A stretch of 64,000 bases of DNA, taken from contig OX291547.1 of assembly GCA_946406115.1 (NCBI GenBank), positions 17,179,001 to 17,243,000 on the forward strand, read 5' to 3'. A model generated the notes under the pieces. The model searched no databases. It was not told the DNA's origin and saw nothing but the letters and a program-made list of their open reading frames with translations. Below, one piece after another: positions 23,801 through 35,658 of the stretch. The position numbers and the translations under genes are program-made. Positions within the stretch are counted from its first letter, which is position 1, and every line of letters starts with the position of its first letter. The DNA comes from Apoda limacodes (Eukaryota > Arthropoda > Insecta > Lepidoptera > Limacodidae).

Positions 23801-26659
23801 AAATTATATTCCAAACAAACCAACTTACAATAATTTATTAAAAATATATAGATGAAACTTCAATACTTTTCTTCTCCTTATGATTTTCAATATCGAGAAG
23901 ACAAATACAGACAAACACACTAAAATTAAAATATGTAATATAATCCTTAATCAATCGCGGAAATGGAGCTGGCATTGAGATTATAGAGTTAATAAACTAA
24001 GTAAAAATTCTTCCGTCTCCGTGTATAAAGTTCAAAATATTTATAAGATCAACCAAATTTATTCGAATAATTAAATCCTTAAAAATACATAACTGTAAGA
24101 AACTACTTACTCTGTAAAGTTCTTCTTTTATAAATTTACTACTTTTTCCGTAACGTAACCATGCTTACCATATTTAATTAAAAATAATATTATGGAACAC
24201 ATATGAAGGGGGCAAATTCGCAAGCAAAAGAATGAGTTTTTTAAAAACATACTGTTAACTTTAAGAATAAGCGCTCTTACACAGTAGGACAACAGTAAAC
24301 CATATCAAAAGCTCTACGAGATTTCAAGTTATCCGTGATTTTACCAACTGACATTGCGTTTCATAACATTTTTTTCTACAAATAATAGAATGAACTAGTG
24401 ACAACTGACATGTCCACAGTACAATGAGTATATGATCATAAAACGGAAGTTAACAATCTTTGCGCCCGTGTCAGAAGTGTCGACTATTGACTGACACTCA
24501 ACGGTCATCCAACGGTCTTGGTAAAGAAATGAATGAATAGAACTTAGATGGACCGATATTGCAACCAGTCAGATGTGACGTGACTCTAAATCTAAATCTA
24601 TATTGCAATTATATCATGAATAAAACTGTAAGAGACGTGTGTATATGAAATGTACATTGAATGTAATATATAAAAAAAATGTAACTATGAAGGCTTCCCT
24701 GAATCGATTTTTTTTTATTAATTTTCTGTTTGTTTGTGAAGCATCATACAGGTTTTACAAAACCGATCGTTTATGTTTGATTCTGTTGTCCAAGACTTCA
24801 TTGTGAAAAAAGAAAATGACAGGATTAATGATCAATTTTTTTGTTTAATTAGCTTTCTAGCTTTTGTTTTTCATAAACCTGTGAAAAATTTGCTTACAAG
24901 GCTTACGTAATGTTTGTTTGTTACTTTGAAACTCGCATGCATAAAGCCTATAGATATATGAGTATAGACTGTCTACAAAATCTTGCCAACTTTTTCTACC
25001 AGAGTATATTCGAATTAGTTTTTTTTCTTGCATCTGGCCGGATGATTTGATGATAGAAGGAATCACAGCGGTGCGTAAGAGTGACAGGTTAAGATGAATC
25101 TAGAGCTATCTCGCTCTATTAGCCTTGACCGGACATTATGTTCGACAGAAAACTTACTCGAATATACCCTGCCTCTACTGTACGTCATGAGACTCTGTGT
25201 GTGTGTTAATGAACTGTTATGTTTATATGTGTAATATTCGCATAGTTTATTGTTTGCTAACACATAATTAATAACAGTTTTTCCCTGTACTTCCTTACAG
25301 ACACACTTGTATCCATTGTGGTGTTTTGAGGATGTACAAAGATTTGGTAGACGTTCTATATCTACGTGCACCTATGGCAATCTGATTTCTAAATCAAGAA
25401 GATAATAGTTTCGTTAATCATTTTAATAATAGCTTTACAAATTTTCCGTAAAACGCATATTTTAATTTGCGATTTTTCTTTCCATCATATTATTAATAAA
25501 AAAAATACCTAACATGTAAAAAAATTGTTTTTAAGAAAATTACTATAATTTACCTTCAGTCAATTACTTCTCAAGATGTGAATACTTTAAAAACCAGTGT
25601 TGCAATTAAAAAATCAGTCCATTCCATGACATTAAACTAATTAAAAAAATTAAAGTAAATGGTAGTGGACTTATTTCGAGATATTAAACGCAGCCTCAAT
25701 GCTGGTAATCGAACCTTGGCGTAGGTATAATTTATCGGCTGCCATTTAAGTTTTCAGATTACTCGAACGCTACTAGTTACGCAGACAGGAGACATGACTT
25801 ATTTAGTGCCCATGTTGCGTTTCCATCTTTATCTGCGTGGGCACATATTTCCAAGAAACCATTTCTTGTAAACTACATAATGCTGCAAACAAAACAGGAG
25901 AAATATTTGTTGCCATACTTGCTCGCTGAAGAGCTCCGTAAATGAATCATCGCTCATGCGTTCCTCGTTGCAAAGCAAAAAGAGGTTTGTCGAAAATGCT
26001 ACTCGTTTACGCTTTGCTTGGCTAATGCTGTTGCTCTGTACGTCTGTACTCATCCCTTATTTATACCGTCGTGAAGAATGTGCTTTTTGTTGCGGCATAG
26101 TAGCGTGCGTCCAGCACAGCGCTCCGAGACAGCGAATTCTTTAATTGTCGAAATGCAGCAATGCGTCATTCCTGGTTGGATCGTTAGCTTTAATGTGGGA
26201 ATATAAAATAGCCTCATTTTCAATATTAATGACACGTTTTCTCTATTGTGTAAGATATACTTATTGAAAGATGAATCAGACATTGTTTTGATTTCGATCA
26301 TATTTCTTACTGTGTTATTTATTTTTTTGGTTTTAAACTGAGTCGTATGAAACGAATTGACGATGCAATAATTCTCAAGTACTCATATAAACAGTAATGG
26401 TTTCAAAATAAAAAGTAGTGTAATATTCGTTTGTGTTCTTTATTCCAAAACAATTATGATACATAAGTAGATAATATTATTATTTTTCATTAAAAGCTTA
26501 CCGTAAAGATCGTAAGACCAAAAAAAAAAACCAAAACAAAATTCAATGTGATGTTTCTAATAGTTAAAATTATTATAACACAATAAAAAGAAAATAAATT
26601 ATTCTTGCAACTCCTGTAAATTGAACTTAAAATATATAATACTTTTTTTTTTAAGAATA

Positions 26660-26765
26660 AAGAAATAGTCAAAATGTTTGACCACAGGCCAGGTCTAGAA
26701 CCTGCAACCTTTTGAAACCGTCCAAAAGTTCTAACCAACTGAGCTACCGAGTGTTTATATAAATT
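26660..26765 (-). mobile_element. tRNA-derived SINE head or tRNA pseudogene
   Basis: The minus strand reads 'cggtagctcagttggttaga' (A-box with D-arm) and, after an anticodon-arm-like segment, 'gcaggttctagacctg' (B-box, T-arm). The acceptor stem does not pair and the T-loop is changed from the canonical GGTTCGAnTCC, so a functional tRNA is unlikely. A T/A-rich tail follows. Confidence 0.6.
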
Positions 26766-27049
26766 GCCTAGATGTTTCGTTATGAACTTGTAATTTTGAT
26801 AAAAAACAAAAATATTGAGTGAACTCGCGCATGTACTTGTAGGTATGAAGTATTTCCCCGTATCATAAACAATTAGGGACAACATTTTGTTATTAAGTAT
26901 CATTATCATGTACTTACATATTACAGACATTAAACCGACGTTAGTTAAAATGACGGTGTTAGTGCAGTATAATTAGCTGTAAGCCGTGATCGATGGCAGT
27001 TTCTCTTATCAACCGATGATGATTAAAACATGCGTGGATTCGAGCCGCA

Positions 27050-27640
27050 CCCTACACTTTCCCTGCGCCGTACCTTAGCACACCTGTCGAGCGAGAGAGC
27101 TGGGGCCACTTCCAACGCGTGATTCAATAAATACTGCAATGCAACTGCATATAGCATTTATGGATATGCTACTACCTGAGGTTATTGCAAATAAGCTAGG
27201 ACTAAACAGATCCACGTGAAAGTTTACCTTATTAGACAAATAAATAGCCACTCACCCCGATATTTTATGGACATGTATTCTGCATCTATTGTGCATAAGT
27301 AGGGTCTTAAGGAAATGGTAAAACTTTATCTGTTGAGAGTCAGAAGGTTTTAATGAGCAATAAATGGGTGAGGGAGGCAACGACCGGGTCGAACCGGAGC
27401 GGATAAGTCCGGCGGTGCGTACGCGACATGCGTGCCGCGCCGTTACGACATCGACACCGAATTTTTCCACTTGGCCGAGTAGCTGAGATAAGCTGCGAGC
27501 GACGCCGATGTGTTATTTATTAACGAACCGAATGATCGATAGTTGGACGCGACACCGGACGTCTCTGTGGATGTCGGATGAACGCCGCCGCCTTTCGAAA
27601 GTCACCTCCGTGCCAGCGCGCGATCTTACCGCACTGCATA
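27050..27640. promoter_or_regulatory. GC-rich non-repeated pockets, possible enhancer or promoter
   Basis: Two clusters (27050..27120 and 27360..27640) are rich in CG dinucleotides (for example 'gtcggatgaacgccgccgcc'). Open frames on both strands (27252..27470 minus, 27508..27696 plus) share no family motifs. They may hold a 5' exon or cis-regulatory sequence of grh; this is inference from composition and position. Confidence 0.25.
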
Positions 27641-28439
27641 CAGTACGTGATTCTGCGATATATATTTATTTACAAACTCATACATTATGTAGTTGATGTT
27701 TAAATATGATAGTTAGACATATATTTTTTCAGATGTTATTAAGTCTTTGTACATTGGTTGATTATTATTCAATCAGTGCGGTAGAGTAAGTCCATGTTAT
27801 GTAAGTTGAAAACGAAGCATGTAGGCTACCATATAAATTGGAAATTACTGTAAAATAAGTGTCTAAAGTATATATCTCATGCTTGTTTGATTTTTACTGT
27901 TATTTGCGCATACATACCCTTACTTACTACCTGACTGAATATTCCTCGCTCCTCCACACGTTCGAATAAAACACTTAATATTTCATTCTCTTATAAAATT
28001 TACGCAAGGAATACCTTTTTTAGATGATATTACCAACATTATAACAGTTTTTTAAATGAAGAAGATATATTTTCAAATTCTTTAAATGTTTATAAAGCAA
28101 AAGTTAGAAAAATGGTATTCAAATATAATTAAGTTGATATATTAAACCTCATAATTTCGCCATATGTGATCTTGAATTAAGACTTAAATTGTATAATTTT
28201 AGGGCACTTTTTTTATTTAATATGTTATTTGAGACTTTGATATCTAAATAAATAAATAAAATATAAAATAAAAACGTATTAATATAACTCTGTGAGTAAT
28301 ATATAAGTGTCTGCATTCAAGTTATGTACTTGCTCTGTTATGAACATCACACATTCAATATTGTCTATTTCACAATCCGAGATGTTATCTTATATGAATA
28401 ATTGAAGATAACAGTTTCTCATTCAACTTGATAGGTATG

Positions 28440-29040
28440 TGTTTCGTATGCGACTTGCCGATCGTATCAAAATCGGCTGAGAAACGATCTCGTAGTGAAT
28501 AGCCGTGTCAAATGTTTTATTTGTGCAATGGAGACACCAACCCTTTGCTTGGAGTCATCCGTTCCACTCCAGAATGCGTCACGTCTTCGCCTTGCACGAC
28601 AGCTGCGAGCAAGACTTTCTAATCGCGCCATTCAACCCGAACAAACATACGAGGACCGCGCGACTTGCGAAACTTACAAACAATTGACACGAGAAAAGCC
28701 ATCAATTAATTCACTGATTTGAGCAAGCGTCAACAAACGCTTTGTTAAATCGATTATATAAACAAAAACGCACATTATAATTTGATCAATGAATCCATTT
28801 ATAGTATAGACGTACGTATGTTAGATATCGAGTCAGACTTGATAGGAAACCGTCGGAAATTCGAGGTTCAGTCGCTCAGGGCAGGTTAGACCAGTCCCGG
28901 TGGCCTCGCAAGGACTCCAGCAAACCTGTTAGATTCGTTGCACGATTTTTACGTGCGCACCTACCGGCATCTCATTCACGTGGTGCACGCCCCGCGCCGC
29001 CGCGCCGCCTGCCAGTTAACTCGTCAAATGACTCACGCTT
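28440..29040. promoter_or_regulatory. GC-rich non-repeated pockets, possible regulatory DNA
   Basis: Segments 28440..28700 and 28850..29040 (with 'cgccccgcgccgccgcgccg') stand out from the AT-rich background. Two overlapping frames at 28495..28722 look like composition artefacts. No function is assignable from sequence. Confidence 0.25.
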
Positions 29041-29419
29041 CTGCTGGTTAAATACCAGAAGCTGGCTTTTCCAGTTTTCTGATCAAATTTGCACATTCTA
29101 TTATTACACTAATGCAAAATTCTAGCCTATATTCGTTAATTAATGGAACTGAAGTCCAGTGCGAAACTTCAAATCATTTTAGTGAGTAAAGTGTTTGAAT
29201 AAGAGTTTTTGCGATTTCGAATTTCATTATTTTTGAAATGAAAACACATAGCTCAATTGTACATATGCATTTACTTTTTCGAAATAGATGATTTAGACAT
29301 ATTAAACTCATTGATTTAGGAAATTAGTATTTGATAATGTTAGTCAAACACATTGTTTTTGTTGCTCCTACCGCTTAGGTAATAAACAGATGAACATCTT
29401 CATAAATCGACAGTTATGT

Positions 29420-29985
29420 TATTATGACACCGGGAGATATCAGCACCCGACCAGGAACAGGAATCAGGTAGAACTATACGATCCGGTCAAACCCGTCCGA
29501 AGCGTGCTTCCAACATTTTTTATTTATTTGCGTGCATCGTCGGATACCGCTGGGCGTGACGTCGCACGACCTAAACTGGTTAACGAGGGAGCAAGGATTT
29601 GCCTCGCATCCTTCCGGTTCTGCGAGACGTTCAGACCTGTTCTGATCTACATCAGGTGGTGCACCGTATGACCGGCACAGTGACGTATGACTACATACTT
29701 CGACTCGTAAAACCACCTGAATTAGAGTGCTTTAATCGCCCCCACATGTATCTGAGTTCCGTGATGGTTGTATCGTTTCCCTCTCTAACCGGTCACTTGG
29801 TTGCTGACTCACTTTGTGGCTGGTGTACGCAACAATTAGCACACGTAGTGGCGTCACAATACGCAGACTGCCGGTGGGACCACCAGAGGTCAGTATCCGT
29901 ACCAAAATGGTCACGCCTAATAACTGGTTCGTAAGTTGTAGTCGACCCAGTCTTACAACTACAAACCTGGGATACCAGTATTTTA
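29420..29985. promoter_or_regulatory. 560-bp GC-richer pocket with overlapping frames on both strands
   Basis: Roughly balanced base composition over 560 bp and up to five overlapping open frames, none with recognisable domains. Contains 'ctctaaccggtcac', a partial Grainyhead-like core, at about 29786. It could be an old transposon, a conserved non-coding element or an unrecognised exon. It lies 1 kb upstream of the first grh coding exon seen. Confidence 0.25.
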
Positions 29986-30487
29986 CGCCGTGTTTACTTG
30001 ATGATTCAATAGACTGAATGAAAATTTATCAATGCCTACCTGCCTAACTTGTATTTGGAGCCTCTGTACCTATAAACATATAGCGAAGCTTTTATTGCAT
30101 CAAGTTCAGCGAATATTTTCTTAAACCTCAAAAAATCCTGTAAATTTTGTTATGGCATGCCCACTTGTTTTCAAACTTTTTTGTTTTCTTTTAAGTAAAT
30201 AGTAATTGTTAAAATGCAGAACCGAATAAATAAGCTTCTATCTTGAATAATACCATGATTACCAAGTAAATTCTTACTAACATAAAAAGCATTAAAACAT
30301 CTAGGTACCTACTTGTAAGCGCTGTGACTTTCTTATATATAATAGGGAAGGTTTATCTTATATTATAATACAATAAGTAAACGCTTAAAACTGAATCTCG
30401 ACTACGCAAATGATAGCAAATACGCCATTTTTATTCTTATATTTTTGAGGTGTCAACATAAATAAATAAAAAATTGGAATCTGCAAC

Positions 30488-30662
30488 CAGGTAGCTTAGT
30501 ATTGGAAACAGTTTTGAGTATGACAGACTCTGGAATTCGATAGAAAAATGTATGCAAGTAGATCTTACATCTCGAGACCCGTGAAAGTACTTGCTTGCAT
30601 ACTGATTACTCTCGAATTCACTAGTCTGAGTTCTCGTGACAGTTCCCAACAAACTTAAGACC
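30488..30662. mobile_element. Palindromic MITE, copy 2
   Basis: Left 'tattggaaacagttttgagt' and right 'gttctcgtgacagttcccaa' are inverted termini of the family at 9139..9299. The centres share 'aaaatgtatgcaagt'. It lies about 0.4 kb upstream of a grh coding exon. Confidence 0.65.
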
Positions 30663-30877
30663 ATTCATTTGATACTACACGACACCTATATCCTAATTAT
30701 CTAATTTTATGTTTGTACTCTATATTATGTACTCTGTATTTAAAATCCGCCTCCATAAGATATATTGAGACGTTATATATTCCATGTCACGCGGACTATT
30801 AAGAAGCATTCAATACCACCTTACTTACCAAAATACGATAAGTAATTTATTATTACTTATTATTATTATATACAGAG

Positions 30878-30965
30878 CAACAAACTTTCCAGACTTTGGG
30901 TGTTTGATAGCTGGTATCGTTTACGTTCACACCATTTAAATATGGTGACTGTACTTTAGACTGCT
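30878..30965 (-). mobile_element. Remnant of the caacaaactttt MITE, inverted copy
   Basis: Starts 'gcaacaaactttccagac' and contains 'gttcacaccatttaaatatg' with 'gtgactgtac', the reverse complement of the interior of the copy at 47844..47940. The other end is eroded. It stops only about 65 bp before a grh exon acceptor. Confidence 0.5.
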
Positions 30966-31029
30966 AAAATCATAATCTTTCGAATCAGGTAGAAAAAAGT
31001 GGCGTTCTAAGATAACACTATTTTTTCAG

Positions 31030-31248
31030 AAGACGCAAAGAAGTAATGGAGGTGAGCGGAGAGTCATGGCGCGCATATTACCATAGCGGCGCGGAACACC
31101 CGTTGAGCGCAGCAACGTCGGCGGTGCTCGGTGTTGCTGATGATGGACAGCCAGCCCCGCTCGTCGCCGAGTACTACAAGCTACCACCGCTCACGCAAGA
31201 CAACCACATCACCATGCACAAGGACGCCAAGCTAATTGATGTCTGGCC
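31030..31248 (+). CDS. grh: Grainyhead exon: conserved N-terminal region
   Basis: The acceptor is 'ctattttttcag' and the donor is 'CC|GTAAGT' (intron starts 31249). The first visible ATG is at 31046, giving 67 codons plus two bases (CC) that pair exactly with the G opening the next exon. The peptide has ESWRAYYHSG, HPLSAATSAVLGV, then LVAEYYKLP. This parallels the N-terminal block of animal Grainyhead-like proteins (a W followed by PLTAATKAM and LYDYYKVP), a transactivation-associated region. The frame is open upstream of the ATG to the acceptor (RRKEV-), and an RR pair precedes this block in vertebrate GRHL proteins, so translation may begin in an earlier exon that I could not locate. Downstream it ends HKDAKLIDVWP. 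Grainyhead is a nuclear sequence-specific factor controlling epidermal barrier and cuticle genes. Confidence 0.85.
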
Positions 31249-32100
31249 GTAAGTACCAAACAAAGTCAGTAGGTAAGAATCATAGGTGCCATTAAAGGCC
31301 AAATACACAGAAACATAGAGTCATGAAACTAAATTATAATGGAATATAAAATGTTTCAATTAAAATTGCATCAAAAAAAAGTAGATTTCTGCCGTGGCCC
31401 GCAAACGCAGCATAACCGGGCGATCGTGAGTATCAAATCAAAAAGTTGTGCCCAAGGCTTGCATAGTGCTTTTCTCAAACATGCGTGTAAATAAACTAAT
31501 TACATTGACGACTGTATTCACAATGATAAAAATAGTTAAGGTAATTTTGGTAGTTTCCTTTTATAATTTTTTTAAATTAATTTAATGGTGCATTCTTTTT
31601 GTTGTCGGAAAGTCTGACGAAAAAGTATTTTCTCAATCAATCTACGATATGCGACCATATCTTACTCAAGCTTCTTTAGGATAACTCTTACTTGTAGTAC
31701 AGTATCAGAGAGCGACCCGCAATATTTTATCCATCTGCTCGAGCGCTCAAGCGGTCAAATTTACAGCGGTTAAATTTAAAATTTGAAAATGGAACGAACC
31801 TTTTAAACCCGAACATTGATGACCAAAGAGATAACTTATCAAATTCTAATTAAATGAAATATTTAATCATTAGAAACAAAAAGATTGCGACATTAAATTA
31901 ATTTGGAAAAGTAAAAAATAAATCGACATTTAAACGCGGCGAATTGGCGGCAAAATTACCTAAACTATTTTTATTATGTTTATTTTTTGTCGGGCCGTTA
32001 AATTTGTGATCAAATGTATTTAAATGGAACTATGTGAATAAGTTTTACCAGGCTAAATGGAGTCTAAAAACTCAAAACTGAAAAAACTGTCAGTGTGTTT

Positions 32101-32120
32101 ATGTGTGTGTGTGTGTGTGT
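32101..32120. repeat. (GT)n microsatellite
   Basis: A nearly perfect GT run of 20 bp. Confidence 0.9.
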
Positions 32121-32700
32121 CAAATCACTTATGTCAGTCACAAGCTTTTATTAAAGCTTTTACGAAAAAAATATTGGGCAGGTACCTCCTTTTGACATAT
32201 CAAAACAAAAATCAATTAAATAGATATCAGTTGCAAATAATCCAATCATAAAAATCAATCGATGATTCTCACGACCGTACATCATCTCATGTTGGTGTAT
32301 CGAGAGCATTCTTATGATAATCACAGAATTCCTAGACGCAGTGAATACGAAATGGATTCGCGTAAAATTTATATGTACACTATGATAATGTGCGATCTTT
32401 GTGTAGTGCAGTTTTTTGTGTACAAGTTTACTAGCTGGAAGGTGTGTACAGTTGAGTCTCACGGCCGAGTACCCAGAGACAGAGGCCGCGTGGCTTCCGG
32501 CCCCAACGAAAGGTGTAAGAATAACAAATAATAAAAATGTAAATTCTCCACTCAATAAATCACAAACGCTCATTTGAATACGTATGGCGGGATTAACGAA
32601 ATAAGAGTTCGCAACTGCATATCGTGACTCTCCACCCTTTTGTACCTATGCGGATATCAGTTAGCTATAATATTTAAATACATCTAAGAAATTTTTATCA

Positions 32701-32980
32701 TCCTACCAATATTATAAATGCGAAAGTTTCGATGTTTGTTACACAATCACGCTTCAAACACTTGACTGATCGGGTTGAAACTTGGCACACATATATAGTT
32801 TATGTCCTGGAAAAGGACATAGGCTACTCTTTATCCCGGAAAATTTAAAAGTTTCTGCGGGAGTAATGAATTTAACGAACTATAGCTTGCTTATAAAAAA
32901 CTACTTTAGTAAGGCGTTGATGGAACAATCCCACGCCGATAACCAAATTTAGAGCGGGGAGAACCGCTAGCAAACTCTAG
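32701..32980 (+). mobile_element. Non-autonomous Helitron-like element, intact ends
   Basis: Starts TCCTACCAATATTATAAATG and ends 'aaactCTAG'. It is flanked by A (32700) and T (32981), exactly the TC...CTAG, A^T pattern of Helitrons. The interior has 'gggttgaaacttggcacaca' and 'ggacataggctactctttat', shared with the minus copies at 21735 and 51892. Confidence 0.8.
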
Positions 32981-34539
32981 TCAATAATAATTTAAGCCCG
33001 ATACAACGTTTTCAGTAAAATTAATTAATGTAATTTGGTAAGGTTTTTATGTCCTTATTATTACAAGAATAATTATAAAAATAGACAATCTCTGTATTTA
33101 CAAATTATGTAAGTAATTGAAGTTGTAAAGACTTAGTAACGGGGCCCAATTACAAAGTTACACTTAAATTAGTATTTTTAATGTAATAACTTGCGTAGGT
33201 TACATTATCTTACCGTAGAAAATAAATACTTTATTTACGTACCTTTAATATAGGCTACGTTTCTTTTTTCATTTTATTTTATAAAACAATTCGACTTCTC
33301 ATTTCTTCATCTTTGTTATGAAATCAAAATCTTAAACTTAATATTTTTAACTTATCAAAGATTTTTTATTTAATGTTCATATTGTATATGCAAAACTTAA
33401 GTTAAAATTGACAAAAAAGTCACTTGGAAATCCGCGGGTCACAGGTCCAAATGTGCTTTAGTAATTCGTTTTATAAATAGGAGATTATTAATATCCTGGG
33501 TCTGTTTATTTTATTAATATGAAAAAACCATCCTTCAACAACTTTGTTTTATTTTTAAAGTAAAATTAATGCTTAAATCCAATTGCACCAGTTTATGCGA
33601 TTTAACGAATATGAGATTAACTCTAAAGAAGAAACCAGGATGACACAGGACACAGGATAGAACAGAATGTCAGTGCATTTAACGGATTCTCATAGAAACG
33701 AGACCCCGATCAAATTATGCTCGGTCTTTCAAAGAGGTTGTTAACAGCATCCGTTGAATAGCGACCCGAAGTGAGCAAACACCGTGTCGCTCTTCATTCA
33801 ACGACTGTATAATGTTAACTTGACCCCACAAAACATTTATACCTCTATCAAAGTTTATTATACTTAATAAACGTGGATCCTTTTAAACTAAAGCGAGAGA
33901 GAATCCATAATGCGAAACGTTTATTAATAAAGGAAATATTTATTGTAACTATACGAAATTATAAATTAATTAATTTTATAAGTATATAAGTTCAGTTGAT
34001 GTTATTTATACAAACTCGTATCTAGACATTCAAAATATAAGTTCTTTAGATTCCGTACCTTATTGTAAAAAGGAACTTTTGCGGTGAGACTATGGTATCT
34101 ATCTTTTTATGTAACGGCTCTTTTTCTAAGCAATTACTGTAGACATTAATATTTTTGACGCGTCGTTTAAAGTTATTAAATATACTTTAAAAGAAAAAAG
34201 TATAAAAATAATTTTATAACTTTTTACTGAAAATAGGGTCTGATGGTCTCAGATGGTCTCTGGTGGCTAGAAATCTGAAAAATGGATGAACGAGTTTGCA
34301 CATTTCAGAACTATTATTTTTAAAATGATATGTGATATTTTTCAATACCAGAAGAACTGAAATAACATTCTCCATCCTATGTCTTACTGTGTCGTGCCCT
34401 TTTTCAACAGAATTTGCGGCCCGAAAAATCTCAAACAATTCAGAAAAAATATAGTTATTTTTGTAAAAAAATAATGAAATATAGTTTTAAAACATTTTTC
34501 TTGTTTATACCGCACACGTTGACAGATCCGAACGTCCAT

Positions 34540-34940
34540 GTAGGTATTTGGTGGCGCCAACGCCTTCCGAGCCCCGCTACGCTGCCGATCCGGAATGCGT
34601 TGCCGCAAACCGTTCCGCTCGTCATCCTCGTCACCGTTCACGGGAGTGCATATATACAAATAATGACAATAGACGGATGTGGCTGGAAGCGGCTCACATT
34701 GACAAGGACGGCCAGGCGGGACTCATTGTCGGCGCACGCGGCCCACGCGCCCGGTTCAACGCGCTTCCATTGCTCATTCATACATTCAAAATTATAACGA
34801 ATACACAGCTCGCCCGCACCCATCTGCGCATGCAACTCTTGCACTATGCGTTTGTATGCTAATCTATTAGCTGAGCCGCGCTGGTGCATCGTCAGGTCCG
34901 GGACGCAGTATTTGTTGTCTAAATCGCTCGTATTATTTGA
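34540..34940. promoter_or_regulatory. GC-rich intronic pocket, possible enhancer
   Basis: CG-rich and apparently single-copy, with long overlapping frames on both strands (34414..34797, 34548..34862, 34638..34964) that show no protein family features. As an island within a long developmental-gene intron it is a plausible cis-regulatory module; this is inference. Confidence 0.3.
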
Positions 34941-35164
34941 ATTGAATGCACGATACATGTACAAATGAACTAGTTACATCCTTTAAATCCGCCTTCGTAG
35001 GCGTTAAGTTCGTATTTCGTAAAGGCAAAGCTTTATAGGCCGATTATATACCGGATGGCGTCAGACACGCAGGACTACGGATATGTGCGTGAGCAATATG
35101 TGTAATCGATGGTTATGACCATTAATAGCTGTCGGAGGCTGTCGAACGCTTAGCTAAGATTAGC

Positions 35165-35240
35165 ATATAAACGCGCGGCGGGATGCCTCCGGGAGGGCCT
35201 CGCCCTCTTGACCCTGTCACTGTTTACATTTGCCAGTAAC
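35165..35240 (+). promoter_or_regulatory. Possible internal TATA promoter
   Basis: 'gcatataaacgcgcggcggg' is followed by 'atgcctccgggagggcctcg' and 'cctgtcactg' about 50 bp downstream. A TATA-like box at the edge of a GC-rich stretch could mark an alternative intragenic start. No first-exon donor is convincingly placed. Confidence 0.2.
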
Positions 35241-35649
35241 GGGAAATTAGTTTCTCCGCGTTAATGTTGCCTACTTTAAAATTTAACGACGCAACTTACC
35301 TACATAGTGACGGTATATAACTAGCCAATGCACTTTATACGTTAACTGTCGCTAATTTACATAACCTCAATGATAAAAATAATTAACATTTTCATGGCCA
35401 GATAAGATATAGTTTACTGATTCGTAAATAAAGAATAGAGCAGGTGATACTAACGAATGCAATTTAAAAATTTATTACAAGGAAAATTAATATGGAAAAA
35501 ATATTTTTTGTTTAAAGTAGCCGTTATTTATTCTACAGTTCTAAAAAAATTTACTCGGCAGCATTTGGCAAGACTATTGGCGTGGCAGTAGCGTCGCTAT
35601 ATCATAAAAAACCTTAGGAGTTAGAACCGTGTGACCCATTTAAGACTAA

Positions 35650-35658
35650 AACCGGTTT
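35650..35658 (+). promoter_or_regulatory. Consensus Grainyhead binding site
   Basis: AACCGGTTT, the optimal site described for Grainyhead proteins, within a grh intron. Autoregulation is possible but unproven; a single site may be chance. Confidence 0.3.

Larger units (their letters stand above)
20514..31029 (+). other. Probable grainyhead 5' intron or upstream region
   Basis: No coding exon is recognised, although one carrying a 2-nt split codon is expected somewhere upstream of 31030. The region contains MITEs (20985..21299, 30488..30662, 30878..30965), Helitron-like repeats, a LINE tail, a tRNA-derived repeat and several GC-rich pockets between 27050 and 29985. The stretch 23851..26659 shows nothing identifiable. 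Confidence 0.4.

Noticed and set aside
26660..26765. A functional tRNA gene on the minus strand
   Set aside because: A- and B-box-like sequences are present but the acceptor stem does not pair; called SINE or pseudogene instead.
29390..30017. Five overlapping frames of up to 111 codons
   Set aside because: Occur on both strands and in several frames at once, which points to composition rather than coding. Kept only as a possible regulatory pocket or old repeat.
32160..32573. 137-codon minus-strand frame with a hydrophobic start
   Set aside because: No recognisable family, intron location, and its interior overlaps AT-rich sequence.
34384..34964. Frames of 91-127 codons on both strands
   Set aside because: No domain similarity recognised and no supporting splice sites.
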